A stretch of 64,000 nt of DNA from Spizellomyces punctatus DAOM BR117 (Eukaryota; Chytridiomycota; Chytridiomycetes; Spizellomycetales; Spizellomycetaceae). The first letter of the stretch is position 1. The number at the start of each line of letters is the position of its first letter. Made by a program: the position numbers and the translations under genes. Positions 23,201 through 35,174 of the stretch are shown piece after piece. The stretch covers positions 20,945 to 84,944 of the forward strand of contig NW_015971561.1 in assembly GCF_000182565.1 (NCBI RefSeq), read 5' to 3'. The notes under the pieces are model-generated. The model worked only from the letters and a program-made list of their open reading frames with translations. It searched no databases and was not told the DNA's origin.

Positions 23201-24800
23201 GAAACGCGGAAGATGACGGCTGCGCACCACACCAGCTGCTCTCGCACCTTCCTCGACACTGGCAGATGCCGTCTTTCGTCTGGCCTTACAGCCTGCACTC
23301 ATTGCCGCCATCCGCGCTGGCCTCACCGGCCAGCTCCACCCCATAGCCCAACAGGCCCGCATGCTCCTATGGGAGACCAGCCCCGACACCTACACTACAG
23401 CTGACGCGCGCTTTCATCAGGACTGGCAACGTGCAGATAACCTGCTGTGGCACCGTTTTTCAGTCTCCGAAGACCTTTGGTGCCTCTACGTGCCCCCTGC
23501 TTGCACCCCCGAGGTGCGCAAGCTTTTTCATGAGGGGGGAGGACACTTCGGATTCAAAAGAACCTACGCTAGAGCTGCAGCACAAGTCTGGTGGCCGAAA
23601 ATGGCATAAGATTTCAGAAAACATTGCGCAGGATGTGAAACCTGCCAATGCTCAAAAAGGGTACCGCAACTGATTCCGGGGTTGTTGAAACCCATACCAC
23701 CAGCTCCGGGACGCTGGACAGTCATCACGACTGACTTCGTAACCAAGCTCCCACTTACTTCCAGAGGGTACGATGCCTTTTGGCTAATAGCTTGTAAATG
23801 CTCAAAGAGGATCCACGTATGGCCCCTCAAGAGCACTGCGACAGCTATTCAGGTCGCAGAACTATTTATAGAACGCTATGTCCCATTGCACAGCATCCCG
23901 GAAACTATCATCTCAGACCATGACCCCAAATTTACGAGTTGATTTTGGCAGGAGGTCTGCAAAAACCTAAAGATTAATCAAGAGCTCACCACAGCCTACC
24001 ACCCTCAAGGTGATGGACAATCAGAGAGAGACAACGCAATGGTCTTGCAGGTCCTTACCACAATGGTCAACACCCGATTAGATGACTGGGACACCTTTCT
24101 TCCAGTTGCAGAATTCATTATCAACGATACGGTACACGAGGCGACAAAAATGACGCAGTTCAAGATGGACCTAGGCTATGAGCCCCACAATCCACTGGCG
24201 GACATCGTTGAAAGGCCGTCAGAAACCAGAAATGCAGACACGGAAGAGCTCTGTAAACATCTCAGAGACCTAAACATCCTTATCCGGGATCTGATGATCG
24301 AGGCCCAGGACTCGCAGAAAAGATATTATGATTTATTGCGACGACATCTGGAGTTCCGGAGAGGAGATAAGGTGCTTCTGAGCACAAAAAACCTAGCAGG
24401 GTATGAGTCCAAGATCGCTCCGAAATGGCTGGGACCAGTCACAGTGACTGACTGCAACCCTCTCCGCGACAACTATGAGCTAAAACTGCCAGACAAGATG
24501 AGATGACTTCACCCATGGTTTCACATATCGAAATTACATCTGTACCAGAAGCCTGTTGATGCCGAAACTGAGGAAAGGATTGCGGAAGCACAAATGGAGG
24601 ATTCCGATGCTTCAAAAGGTGAGTTCGAAGTGGAAGCGATAGTAGACCATCGAACCAGGCACGGAAAGTGTCAATTTTGAATACGTTGGGCCGGATACCC
24701 ACCCCATGAGGATACCTGGGAACCAGAGGAAGCCCTAACAGAGGCTTCTGAAGCCTTAGAAGAGTACTGGAGATCCAGAGCTCCCACTAGCACACTAGTA
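20248..24800 (+). pseudogene. pol: G1-B protease, RT, RNase H, integrase, chromodomain
   Basis: The protease has VVLDTGACES (about 20745). RT runs about 21660-22400 with box FIDD, then RNase H (22752-23216), the integrase zinc region (23361-23609), the integrase core (23682-24506) and the chromodomain (about 24620-24770). Stops at 22414, 23214, 23940, 24504 and 24678 are all CGA to TGA relative to A. The TAA at 23607 is shared with A. A single C is missing near 22571 and shifts the frame. Confidence 0.88.
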
Positions 24801-24809
24801 GAGGACTCC

Positions 24810-25943
24810 TTGGTAGTCAGCTTTGCAGGCAATGCCCCGGCTTATGCTTCTGACCACCAATGCTTCACGATTTATCCGGACAATAGCTCACGTGATAATC
24901 ACGCCCTCTCACCAGAAAGAAAACCAGTTTCGCGTGGCTTACCTCACCAGTTGAGAATGCCACACCAAGCCTCCCGATCACGCTTACGCACATCCGAGCT
25001 GTCAAAATCAGCCGGCGATGACCTTAAAAGGACGCCCCTGCACGCTCCCCCTCTTTTTTCTTCTTCAACTACCTACGACCTATCTCCCTTACAGACCTAC
25101 TCTGCTTCGCAAACCTTGTCTATCGACACCGAGACAAAAGCTTTCGTTTCCAACACCATGACCACCGATATCCGAGGACAACAAGGAGTCAGCATCCTCT
25201 CTACCCTTGAGGAAGGCTATCCCTGGTCAGAAGTAAGCGACGCCTTCGCTGCCGAGAACTCTATCAAGCGGCTCGGAGCAGCTATGGCCACCTGGGTCGA
25301 AGTTTGGATTCGTGAGCTGTTCGAAGACCCAAACAAACCCCTTGAACACTATCGTGGTGAAGATTGGGTGGTTGACGGGTCTTCGAAGCCATACGCCACG
25401 AGCCAGCCCCTCACGATGCATATCGCGGAGCCCTACAGTAGGGCTTCCGACGGCAGTCAAGCAGCTGTCGGTATCATCGCCGACGCAAAAAAGATCGGGA
25501 AGAGATTACGGGACGTACCCTGCGCCGCCTGGCTTGACGCTGGGGTCCCTCAACATGCGGCCGGAAACCCCAAAACGGCCTGCTTCACCCTCTGGCCCGA
25601 TCGCGAGGCCCACGATTTCGTGGACATAGCCATCGAAGCCACAAGAGCAGTGTTGTTAAAGCTAGCCAACACAGCTGAAACCACAGAAGAGCAGCTCCGT
25701 CCCAAACATCGGGAGCACGCCTATTACCACTTTCGAGCAGTTAACTTGAAAAGGGCCGCAGAGACGTTCACAGCCCTCTACGTAACCCGAGCCAATGGTT
25801 CCAGGACACCTGGAACCCCGGCTCCGGAAGCCACTGACCAAATTTGGTTCTGCGCGAACGTCATGGGGCACGCTACCATAATCTGGACAATCAACGAAGA
25901 CAGCCTTGAAGCTGACGACGACTATCCAGTTGCATCATGGTAG
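24810..25943 (+). CDS. G1-B linker and uncharacterised C-terminal domain
   Basis: This 377-residue open frame covers the basic linker after the chromodomain and the whole C-terminal domain (from ATG 25159). Up to about 25130 the nucleotides match A closely; beyond that they diverge strongly while protein blocks stay alike. The frame is free of stops although pol upstream has many, partly because few CGA codons occur in it. Function is unknown. Confidence 0.65.
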   Translation: MVVSFAGNAPAYASDHQCFTIYPDNSSRDNHALSPERKPVSRGLPHQLRMPHQASRSRLRTSELSKSAGDDLKRTPLHAPPLFSSSTTYDLSPLQTYSASQTLSIDTETKAFVSNTMTTDIRGQQGVSILSTLEEGYPWSEVSDAFAAENSIKRLGAAMATWVEVWIRELFEDPNKPLEHYRGEDWVVDGSSKPYATSQPLTMHIAEPYSRASDGSQAAVGIIADAKKIGKRLRDVPCAAWLDAGVPQHAAGNPKTACFTLWPDREAHDFVDIAIEATRAVLLKLANTAETTEEQLRPKHREHAYYHFRAVNLKRAAETFTALYVTRANGSRTPGTPAPEATDQIWFCANVMGHATIIWTINEDSLEADDDYPVASW

Positions 25944-26000
25944 AAGCGAGGTTCGGGCACTCACAGACAAGTCGCCGAACCTTCTTTTTCGAAGGGGGGA

Positions 26001-26572
26001 TGTAGCGAACGACTCTGATAAACTGGTTCACTCAAAGGCATCAGGTGACCATGATTGAGGTTTCCACAATTGTAACCTAAGCTTCGAAACCCCTAAGATC
26101 AAGCTCGGTTCTGGGCTACACCAGCGCAGCATGAAGGATACGTTACGCAGCCATGATCGATCATGGCGATGGTCTGAGATGGGAAGATCGGACGCCGCCA
26201 CCCTAATGAAGGCTACGGAAACTAGTGTAGATGTTACCATAGCATATTCTTGTATAAAAAGAGGAATTCAATAAAATAAGTCGGCGGCCAGAAGCCGTAG
26301 CGACACTAAATCCCCACAACTAGCTTCTCAACTCCAATCTTAGGTTAACAGGAACCTAACAGAGCGCTTCAACGGCCTGATCACCCGCACTGAAGCCTCT
26401 AAATCCTGCTCGGTTCACAACTAACCGACTCTCCTTGCCTCTCGCCCTCAAGTCGCTACCGACGCCCAAAGAAAGGATTTGGAGACTACGATTCCTAGTA
26501 CGGACACCCACACAACCTGCTAGGAGACCCAAGTTGTCTTTACCGTAGTCTACCAACAAAAAATCCGTTACA
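26001..26572 (+). repeat. 3' LTR of G1-B
   Basis: It is preceded by the polypurine tract GAAGGGGGGA. It has the same 572-bp structure as the 5' LTR, including the 16-bp palindrome at 26151-26166, and ends TCCGTTACA just before the second GAAG. Confidence 0.94.
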
Positions 26573-26638
26573 GAAGCCTCTCTCCAAACTCACTGAGGCT
26601 GAGAAGACTGAGCTCAGAAAGAAGGGAGCCTGTTTCAG

Positions 26639-29600
26639 GTGCAGAAAGCCAGGCCATATTGCCCCCCTATGCCCCTTGAAGACCAAGCAGCAGGGAAATG
26701 GCAAGCAGACTCAGTAGAAGATGGAGGTTCTGCCTCTACTGGGGAAGATATCAAGAACCACCACCCTGACACCCACCACCTGGTACACTCTCCTGTTATT
26801 CAACCCTTGGACCTATTGGACCCACCTGAAACCACCCCTGAGACTTTAACTATCCATGGACTTTACCTGGAACCCCAGAGAAACCCAGAATCCCAGAGAA
26901 CCCCAGAAACCCAGAGAATCCCAGAACCCCAGAGAACCCCAGAATCCCAGAGAACCCCAGAACCCCAGAGAACCCAAGAGCCCCAGAGAACCCCAGAACC
27001 CCAGAGAACCCAAGAACCCCAGAGAACCCCAGAACCCCAGAGAACCCTAGAACCCCAGGAAACCCAGGAACCCCAGAGAACCCCAGAACCCCAGACCACC
27101 CAGGCCACCTACCAAGAAAGCAAGATCCATGTAGTAGAGGTGGCTCCATACTCTTTAAGTACCCCCAAAGGGCCAAGGATTCCCCAGAGTCACTTGCTGA
27201 CTGTGCAAGGTATAATCCAAGGAATCCCAGTAACCATTCTCCTGGATAATGGGGCAAACCAGCTCTATGTGTCACAGTCCTTTGTCAAGAAGGCACAACT
27301 GGTGACTCATTCTCTCCCTGGAGCAGAAATCTCTATGGCTGATGACAGAAAGCACCAAGAAATAGGCTTTGTCAAAGGTCTTCAGTACACAGTAGGAACC
27401 TACACAGAACAGTCAGACTTTATAGTAGCCCCAATCAAGTTTGACTTGATCTTGGGTATACCTTGGTTTGCCTGGAGGAATCCCGGTATCAACTACAACA
27501 AGAACACTGTGACCTTCACTACTTCCCAGTACCCCAGAGTCAGATGGTTTGTTAAGCAGGCCAGCTCTTCCAGCAAATCCCAGAAGTCCAATCTTATCAC
27601 CATGGTATCAGCAAAGATGTTCGCCAGAACACTGAAGAAGAGGACAGCAACAGCTTTTGCTGTGTATCTCAAGAACCCTCAAGATACCAGCACCCCTCCA
27701 GACACCATGGATTCCAAAGTCACCAAGCTTCTTGAAAACTATCAAGATGTCTTTGCTGAAGAGCTTCCCCCAGGACTTCCCCCTGAGAGATCAGTAGATC
27801 ACAGAATTGAACTCAGTGACCCCAACCAGACCCCCTGGAGACCAACCTACCACCTCTCTTCTTTGGAGTTAGAAGAACTGAGGAAGCAGCTTTCAGAGCT
27901 TCTGGAGGCAGGCCACATCAGACCATCCAAGAGCCCATTTGGAGCACCTATCCTCTTTGTTAAGAAGAAAGAAGGTTTTTGGAGGATGTGTGTGGACTAC
28001 AGGGCTCTGAATAAAATCACCATCAAGAACAGTTATCCCCTCCCTAGGGTTGATGAGCTGATGGATAGGCTGAATGGAGCCCAGGTGTTTACCAAGCTAG
28101 ATCTGAAGTCAGGCTATTACCAGATCAGAGTCCACCCAGAAGACATCCCCAAGACAGCCTTCAGAACCAGATATGGTCACTTTGAGTTCCTGGTCATGTC
28201 CTTTGGAATGACCAATGCCCCAGCCACTTTCATGACTTTGATGAATGATGTCCTTAGACCCTTCTTGGACATCTTTGTTATTGTCTACCTAGATGACATC
28301 CTCATCTACTCCAAGACCCCAGAAGATCACGTGCACCACCTCAAGCAGGTTCTGCAAACCCTCAGGCAGAACAAGCTGTATGCCAACCCCAGCAAGTGCC
28401 AGTTCCTCAAGCAAGAAGTAGAGTTTCTTGGCCATGTAGTCTCACATGAAGGGGTCAAGCTTGACCCCAAGAAAGTGCAGACTGTTCAAGAATGGCCCAC
28501 CCCCAAGAGTGTCACTGAAGTCAGACAGTTCATGCGCCTGGTGAACTACTTCCATAGCTTTCTGAAGGACCTGGCAGAGCAAGCTGCACCATTGTCAGAC
28601 CTGTTGAGAAATGACAAGCCCTGGACCTGGTCTGAACCTCAGGAGAAAGCTTTTCAGCAGCTGAAGGATATGGTCACCAAAGCCCCTGTACTTAGACCCT
28701 TTGACCCAGCCTTGCCTACCACTGTCTTCCCTGATGCCTCAGGCTATGCAGTTGGTGCATGGCTTGGACAGGATGATGGGAAAGGCAGGAGACCAGTTGC
28801 CTACCACTCCAGGAAGATGGCCCCAGCAGAGACCAGATATGACACCAGAGAACAAGAGCTGTTAGCCATCCATGATGCCCTCAGAGTTTGGAGGCCCTAC
28901 CTGGAAGGAACCCCCTTCAAAGTTATCTCAGACCACCAGTCCCTCAAGTGGCTACAGAACCAGCCCTTCTTGACCAGAAGACAAGCCAGATGGGTCGTGA
29001 ATTTCCAATCTTTTGACTTTGAGATTGGCTATGGCCCAGGAAGACTCCACACAGTGGCAGACATCCTGTCTAGAAGACCAGACCTGGCCCCAAGATGCAT
29101 CAAGTGCAAGGCCTTGGTGACAGCAGAGTTGAATGCTGTGACCCACACCACCAGCACCCTTCAAGAGAGATTGAAGACCAGTACCACAGAAGACCCAGAA
29201 CTTCAAGAGCTCATCCAAGCTTTCGATGACCCCAGGAGACCAGAAGACCAGCAACAAAGGCTCAAATACCTCAGCCATCAAGATGGGTTACTCTATTTCC
29301 AGGACAGGATCTTTGTTCCTAGTGACCCAGACCTAAGGTTGAGCCTACTCCAAGAAACCCATGACACTCAGTATGCTGGACACTTTGGCATCACCAAGAC
29401 CCATGATGCCCTAGCAAGGCATTACTACTGGCCCAGGATGTACAAGGACATTAAGAAGTATGTCAAGTCTTGTGATTCCTGCCAGAGAAGCAAACCTAGT
29501 CAGCAACCACCAGCAGGCCTGCTGCAGCCCCTCCCAGTACCTAAGACCAGATGGAGCCAGATTTCCATTGACCTGATCCCTGACCTACCTATGACTTCCT

Positions 29601-30630
29601 CTGATCACAATGCCATCTTTGTCATTGTTGACAGATTGTCAAAGAGAGGCCACTTCATCCCTACCACCAGCAGAGCCTCAGCCAAGAACCTGGCCCTGCT
29701 CTTCTTAAAGCACATCTTCAAGCGCCATGGCCTCCCAGAAGTGATTGTATCAGACAGAGACACCAAGTTCACCAGTTCATTCTGGTCCAACTTGATGCAA
29801 CTCTTAGGCTGCAACACCCTCCTAGCCACTGCAAGGCACCAGCAGACCAATGGACAGGCAGAGAGAACCATCAAGACTTTGAAGATCTACCTCAGAGCTT
29901 TCCTGCAGTACAACATGAAGAATTGGGAAGATCTTCTCCCCTTTGCTGAGTTTGCCTACAACAGCAGCATCTCAGAAACCACACGCTTTACCCCATTCTA
30001 CTTGGAGAATGGCCAGCATCCCAGGACCCCAGCAACACCACCAGGAGAAAGCAATGATCCTGAAGCAACAGACTTCCACCAGTATATTCAGCAACTGCTT
30101 CAAGTAGCCAAGGATAACATGATACTGGCCCAAGAAAGACAAGTTCAGCATGCCAACAAGTCTCTCAGCAAGGCCCCAAGCTACCCCCTAGGCTCCAAAG
30201 TTTGGCTATCTAGAGAAGGTATCACCCCAGAAGAAGAAGCCCAGAGGCCAGCCCAGAAACTTCTTCACCCCTGGCTTGGACCTTACAGAATCAAGGCCAA
30301 GGATGAATTTCAGAATTACACCCTGGAGCTCCCCAGCACCATGAAGATTCATCCAGTGTTCCATGTGAGACTCCTCAAGCCTTACTTGGACCCCACAGAG
30401 GACTTCCCTACCAGACCAGTACCCCCTGAGCCTGAGTCCATTATCCAGCAAGGAGAAGAGATTTGGGAAGTTGAGAAGATTCTTGACCACAAGACCAGAA
30501 GGAAGAAGAATCTCTACCTCATCAAGTGGAAAGGCTATCCCTCCTGTCAGAACACCTGAGAACCAGAAGAAAACCTCCTACCCCATGGCAGAGAAATCTT
30601 GAAGGAGTTCCTAGCTCAGAAGGGAACTTA
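26639..30630 (+). pseudogene. pol: Element C pol (protease, RT, RNase H, integrase, chromodomain)
   Basis: The frame lies -1 relative to gag and overlaps its end, which suggests programmed frameshifting; I see no canonical slippery heptamer. A proline/glutamate/glutamine repeat comes first. The protease reads [12 protein letters not shown], with Asn where D-[S/T]-G is usual. RT has [12 protein letters not shown] and [10 protein letters not shown]. RNase H has [13 protein letters not shown]. The integrase has an HHCC finger and a core with SDRDTKF. The chromodomain stops at TGA 30557-30559, where TGG (Trp) is expected, and the frame then continues to about 30630. Apart from that the 1306-residue frame is open. 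Confidence 0.88.
26865..27100 (+). repeat. Pro-Glu-Gln-Arg coding minisatellite in pol of C
   Basis: About 20 imperfect 12-15-bp units built on CCCCAGAGAACC encode repeats of the type TPEPQR. The tract lies between the frameshift region and the protease and is probably a disordered linker. The antisense strand is also open here, a by-product of the repeat. Confidence 0.88.
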
Positions 30631-30704
30631 ATCTTAAAGTGGGGGAGTGTGACAGAATTCTTCTGTCAGTGCTATAGTTATACTGGTTAGATGTGGTTCC
30701 AAAC

Positions 30705-33700
30705 TATTGAACTTAGCGCTTGGAACACTGATTTCCCGTGTAGAAATCACTTCTGAAAGGCCTAGTAATGCCTGTGGCCGCTAGTAAGACTTCTGGGTGC
30801 AGTAACTTGTGGGATAACACGCTTGTATTAATCCAGAGATGTTCAAAAGCCCCCTTTATATAACCCAGTACATTCTCCAGCCTCCCTCCGCCTTTGTTTA
30901 CTGTTTACATGCTTCAGCCCACTTGTTTACATGCTCAGCCATGCTCAGCAGTGCTCAGCATCTTCAGCCATGCCTTGGCAAACATTACCTGAAGATCTAG
31001 ATCATCACAAACCTTCCAGACCTTCTAAGAGTGCTTACATGATGATTTACCCCTTTAAATCATTCCCACACGCGTCTGTGGTCATTCTTGTCTGATGAAG
31101 TGGTGCCGCACATCAATGTGTTTGGTCCTTGCATGATGTGTTGGGTTGTTGGCAAGTGCTATGGCGCCCTGATTGTCACCATACAACGTTGTAGGAACAC
31201 TTTGCTGATATCCTAGCTCGCCTAGAAGTGTTCTGAACCAGATAACTTCCTTGGTAGCTTGACAAAGAGCCATGTACTCTGACTCTGTTGATGATAGAGC
31301 AATTGTAGGTTGCCTCTTGCTTTGCCAGCTGACTGTGCTGCTGCCAATCTTGACTAAGAAGCCAGTGGTAGACTTCCTGAAGTCCAAATCACCGCCCCAA
31401 TCTGCATCAGAGTATGCAGACAGCTCCCACTTGCTCTGAATGCCACCCAGTTGAAGTCCTAGGTCTGTGGAGCCATTCAGGTACCGCATGATCCATTTGA
31501 CTGCTATCCAGTGCTGATGTCCAGGGTTGGAAAGGTACTGGCTAACTGATCCAACTGCTGCTGCTATGTCTGGTCAGGTGCCCAGCATTGCATAAATGAG
31601 ACTTCCAACAGCACTTCTGAAAGGAACCCCATTCATTTCTTGCTGTTCTGCCTCAGTTTGTGGTGACATGGCCTTGGTGAGCTTCTGGCCATTCTCTAGT
31701 GGTGTGGCAACTGGTTTGCTGTTACTCATATTGAATTTCTTCAATGTTTGACTGAGGTACCGCTGTTGGGAGAGCCAGATTGACCTGTTGGCTCTGTCCC
31801 TGACCACTTGAATGCCGAGAAAATGCTCTAACTGGCCCATATCAGCCATCTTGAACCGCTTCTTGAGTTCTTCTTTGAGTTTTAACAAGTCCTGGTCATC
31901 CTTTGATGCCAGAATAAGATCATCCACATACAGGATAAGGTGGATGCCCATCTTCTTGTTGATGTACAGCCCGTGGTCTGATTCACACCTTTCAAAGCCA
32001 AGTTCTTTGAGTTGCCCATCAATGACTTTGTTCCAGGCTCTTGGAGCTTGCTTTAGCCCGTACAAACTCTTCTTCAGCTTGCAGACAAGCCCATTTGCCA
32101 TGGTGAAGCTTTCTGGTTGGTCCATGTAGATGTCCTCCTCAATGGTCCCATTCAAGAATGCTGTTTTGACATCCATTTGGTGAATCTCCATGTCCTTCAT
32201 GGCTGCTAGTGTCAGGACCGTCCTGATGGTTGCAAACTTGACTACTGGGGCAAATGTCTCCTTGTAGTCCATTCCTTCAACTTGGGAGTATCCTTTGGCT
32301 ACCAGTCTGGCCTTGTAGCGCTCTACAGAGCCATCTGACTTGAGTTTCAGCTTGAAAACCCACTTGCAGCCCACTGTGGATCTTCCTGGTGGTAGTTTGA
32401 CTAAGTCCCATGTCTGATTCTCCATCAGAGAGTCATATTCTGCTTTGACAGCTGCCTCCCACTGTTTGGCATCATGTCTGGTCCTAGCTTCAGCCAGAGT
32501 GCTGGGTTCTTCCTGTGGAACTTCCCCAATGGTGAAGGCAAAAGCCAGATTTGACTGAGTTGGCTGTGCAATCCACCACTCTCCCGGTGGTTTGTGAAAT
32601 CTGGCACACTTCCTGCTGAGTTCTGGCACTTCCTCAGCATCCTGGAAGTCGTCCCCATCATCTTCTGATGCTGAAGAGTTGTCTGGAGTGATGCTAGATG
32701 GTCTCTGAGTCTCTTGAACCGTCCCTAGCCCTTCTTGGTCATCCAAGAACAAAGGCTCCCCTCCCAGAGGCATCTGTAGCTCTTGGTCTTGCTGTGGTAC
32801 ACTCTGCAGTCGCTGCTGAGTGCTCCACATCAAATTTTCATCAAAGATGACGTCCCTTGACAGGACAACTTGGTTCATTTCAGGTACCCACAGTCTGTAG
32901 GCCTTACTCTGAGTGCTGTAGCCGACCATGACTGCCTTCTTGGCCTTCTCATCAAGTTTTGACCGCTTTTCTTTTGGAATATGAGTGTAGGCCACACAGC
33001 CAAACACTCTGAGGTGCTGGAGATCTGGTTTACCGCCTGTAAACTCTTGAAATGGTGTTGATTGGTTGCTGAGTGCTGCAGTGGGGCTCCTGTTCCTGAG
33101 ATAGACCGCTGTCATGATTGCCTCACCCCAGAACTTGTAGCTGAGTCCACTGTGGTGCAGCATGCACCTTCCCATTTCCACCAGCGTCCTGTTCATCCTC
33201 TCAGCAACACCATTCTGCTTTGGTGTGTAGGGGGTGCTGAATTGCTGCTGAATTCCCTTCAGTTTGCAGAATTTCTTGAATTCTTCGCCCACATACTCTC
33301 CCCCATTGTCTGATCTGAGAGTTTTGATCTTCTGCCCCGTGAAGTTGGTTGCCCAGGCCTCAAACTCCTTGAATTTGCTGAGAACCTCACTCTTCTCCTT
33401 CAGAAGATAAACTGCCATCATCCTTGACTTGTCATCAATGAATGTGACAAAGTACTTTGCCCCACCATGACTTGGTGTCTTCATGGGCCCACACACATCA
33501 CTGTGAACCACCCCCAGCAGTAGAGCCGCTCTAGCTGCTTCTCCCTTTGGAAAGGGACGCCTGGTGATCTTTCCAATGGCACAGGCTTCACATGGTGATG
33601 TTTCTGTGTGATTCTTGACCTCCAGACCGCTTCCCAGCTGGTTCCTAGCCAAGATTTTGATGCTGTTGATGTTCAGGTGTCCTAACCTGCGATGCCAGAG

Positions 33701-34809
33701 GTCCAAACTCATTCCAGAGGCTATGTTTGCATGTTCTCTTGCATGAAACATGTATAGACCGCCCCCTAGAGTTCCCTGGATTGCTTCCTGGCCGTCTGAA
33801 GTCTTGATACAGCATCCCTTGCTGCCAAACTCAACTTTGGCACCGTTTTCAGTGGCTCTTCTTACTGAAAACAAGTTCTTTTCAAGCTTGGGAACAAACC
33901 ACACGTCTCTGAGGGTACAGAATCGGTTTCTGCCTGTCTCAAGTGTGATCTGGCCCTTCCCTATTGCCTGAACTGTTCTGTTGTCCGCCAGATGGACTTG
34001 AATTGGTGACATCTCCATGTAATTGGTCATCCAATCCTTCCTGTGTGACATGTGCTGTGAAGCACCCGAGTCCACAATCCACCAGACTGCTCCCAGAGAG
34101 GTTTTGGTGTCATCTCCCGATTGAGCAAAGAATAGGAACTCATTCTGAGTTGCCTGACTGGTGCTGGCTTGATTGGCTTGTTGTTTGGTGTCCGCCAGAA
34201 ACTTCCTGCAGTCCTTCTTGAAGTGACCTTTCTTGTTGCAATAGAAGCACTTCCCTGCTATCTTCTTGGTCCCACCATGCTTGCCAACCTTCTGCCTATT
34301 GAAACTTAGCGCTTGGAACACTGATTTCCCGTGTAGAAATCACTTCTGAAAGACCTAGTAATGCCTGTGGCCGCTAGTAAGACTTCTGGGTGCAGTAACT
34401 TGTGGGATAACACGCTTGTATTAATCCAGAGATGTTCAAAAGTCCCCTTTATATAACCCAGTACATTCTCCAGCCTCCCTCCACCTTTGTTTACTGTTTA
34501 CATGCTTCAGCCCACTTGTTTACATGCTCAGCCGTGCTCAGCAGTGCTCAGCAGCTTCAGCCATGCCTTGGCAAACATTACCTGAAGATCTAGATCATCA
34601 CAAACCTTCCAGACCTTCTAAGAGTGCTTACATGATGATTTACCCCTTTAAATCATTCCCACACGCGTCTGTGGTCATTCTGATTACTCTAAGTCCAATT
34701 CCCCACGTTGTAACTTAGCCAAATCAGATGTGAACTGTCTAATGACATCCCAGCATGATCTCACATGATTTATAGATCATATAGCGTGGTTTAAGCCTGA
34801 ATCTCAACA
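30705..34809 (-). mobile_element. Copia copy D2, internally deleted, inserted in the C 3' LTR
   Basis: It is bounded by the duplication CAAAC (30700-30704 and 34810-34814). The 5' LTR is 34297-34809. The 3' LTR is cut short (30705-31088) and joined straight to RNase H sequence, and the gag/primer-site region is missing at 34296, where pol sequence meets the LTR. Both losses are internal, so they arose in the template or after insertion, not at the target. Confidence 0.92.
31082..34296 (-). pseudogene. pol: Copia D2 pol remnant
   Basis: The main frame covers the zinc knuckle, protease (VDSGASQHMS), GAG-pre-integrase (HRRLGHLN), integrase (HSDVCG, RSDNGGE, NGVAERMNR), RT (YVDDLILASK) and part of RNase H. 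A TGA replaces AGA near 31575 and separates the RNase H piece (31489-31082). Most of gag and the last residues of pol are deleted. Confidence 0.85.
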
Positions 34810-35174
34810 CAAACTAGTGGTCACATGACTTTGCTGATGGTGTCAGCATTCATTTGACCAGAATTAGATAAATAAGCAGATTTAGCCATTTCTGGCTAAA
34901 TGAGATAAGTATTCTGACACACTGGCATCTGCCCCTTTCAATCAAGTGGCACAGTGTATTTAGGATGACATGTATGAGTTCTGATTGGTTGCAAATGGTG
35001 CAATAGGCTGACAAATAGTTTAGGATGATGTGGGTGAGATCTGATTGGGTAGTTAGGATATAGCATTTGTCAGCCCCTTTGTCTATAAAAGGAGGACCTC
35101 TCTGAGGCCCCTCAAGGAAAAATAACAAGTAGTAACCAAGTCTTCCCTAGTTGACTGTTGTCTTCTTGTCCCTG

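Larger units (their letters stand above)
17749..26572 (+). mobile_element. Ty3/Gypsy family G1 copy B, near full length
   Basis: Two 572-bp LTRs (17749-18320 and 26001-26572) enclose a leader, gag, protease, pol and the C-terminal domain. The flanking duplication is 4 bp, GAAG (17745-17748 and 26573-26576). Seven in-frame stops have arisen from CGA (18820, 20209, 22414, 23214, 23940, 24504, 24678), with one more TGA at 18586 and a 1-bp deletion near 22571. It is therefore disabled but recently active in evolutionary terms. Confidence 0.95.
16978..26717 (+). pseudogene. gag: Element C gag, split by insertion of G1-B
   Basis: The N-terminal part (16978-17748) is a retrotransposon gag domain with the WWQSHVKN and FPANATRAARDQL-type region. 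The reading frame breaks at the G1-B LTR at 17749 and resumes in phase at 26577, immediately after the second GAAG of the target duplication. The resumed part carries a classical zinc knuckle, C-x2-C-x4-H-x4-C ([14 protein letters not shown]), and ends at TAG 26715-26717. Before the insertion the gag would have been continuous. Confidence 0.9.

Noticed and set aside
26577-26717. Classical -1 slippery heptamer for gag-pol frameshift of element C
   Set aside because: The frames overlap as needed, but I found no X-XXY-YYZ site with good re-pairing; the mechanism stays open.
26850-27275. Antisense open frame with Gly-Phe-Ser repeats
   Set aside because: It is the reverse reading of the Pro/Gln minisatellite in pol of element C; the open frame follows from the repeat unit.
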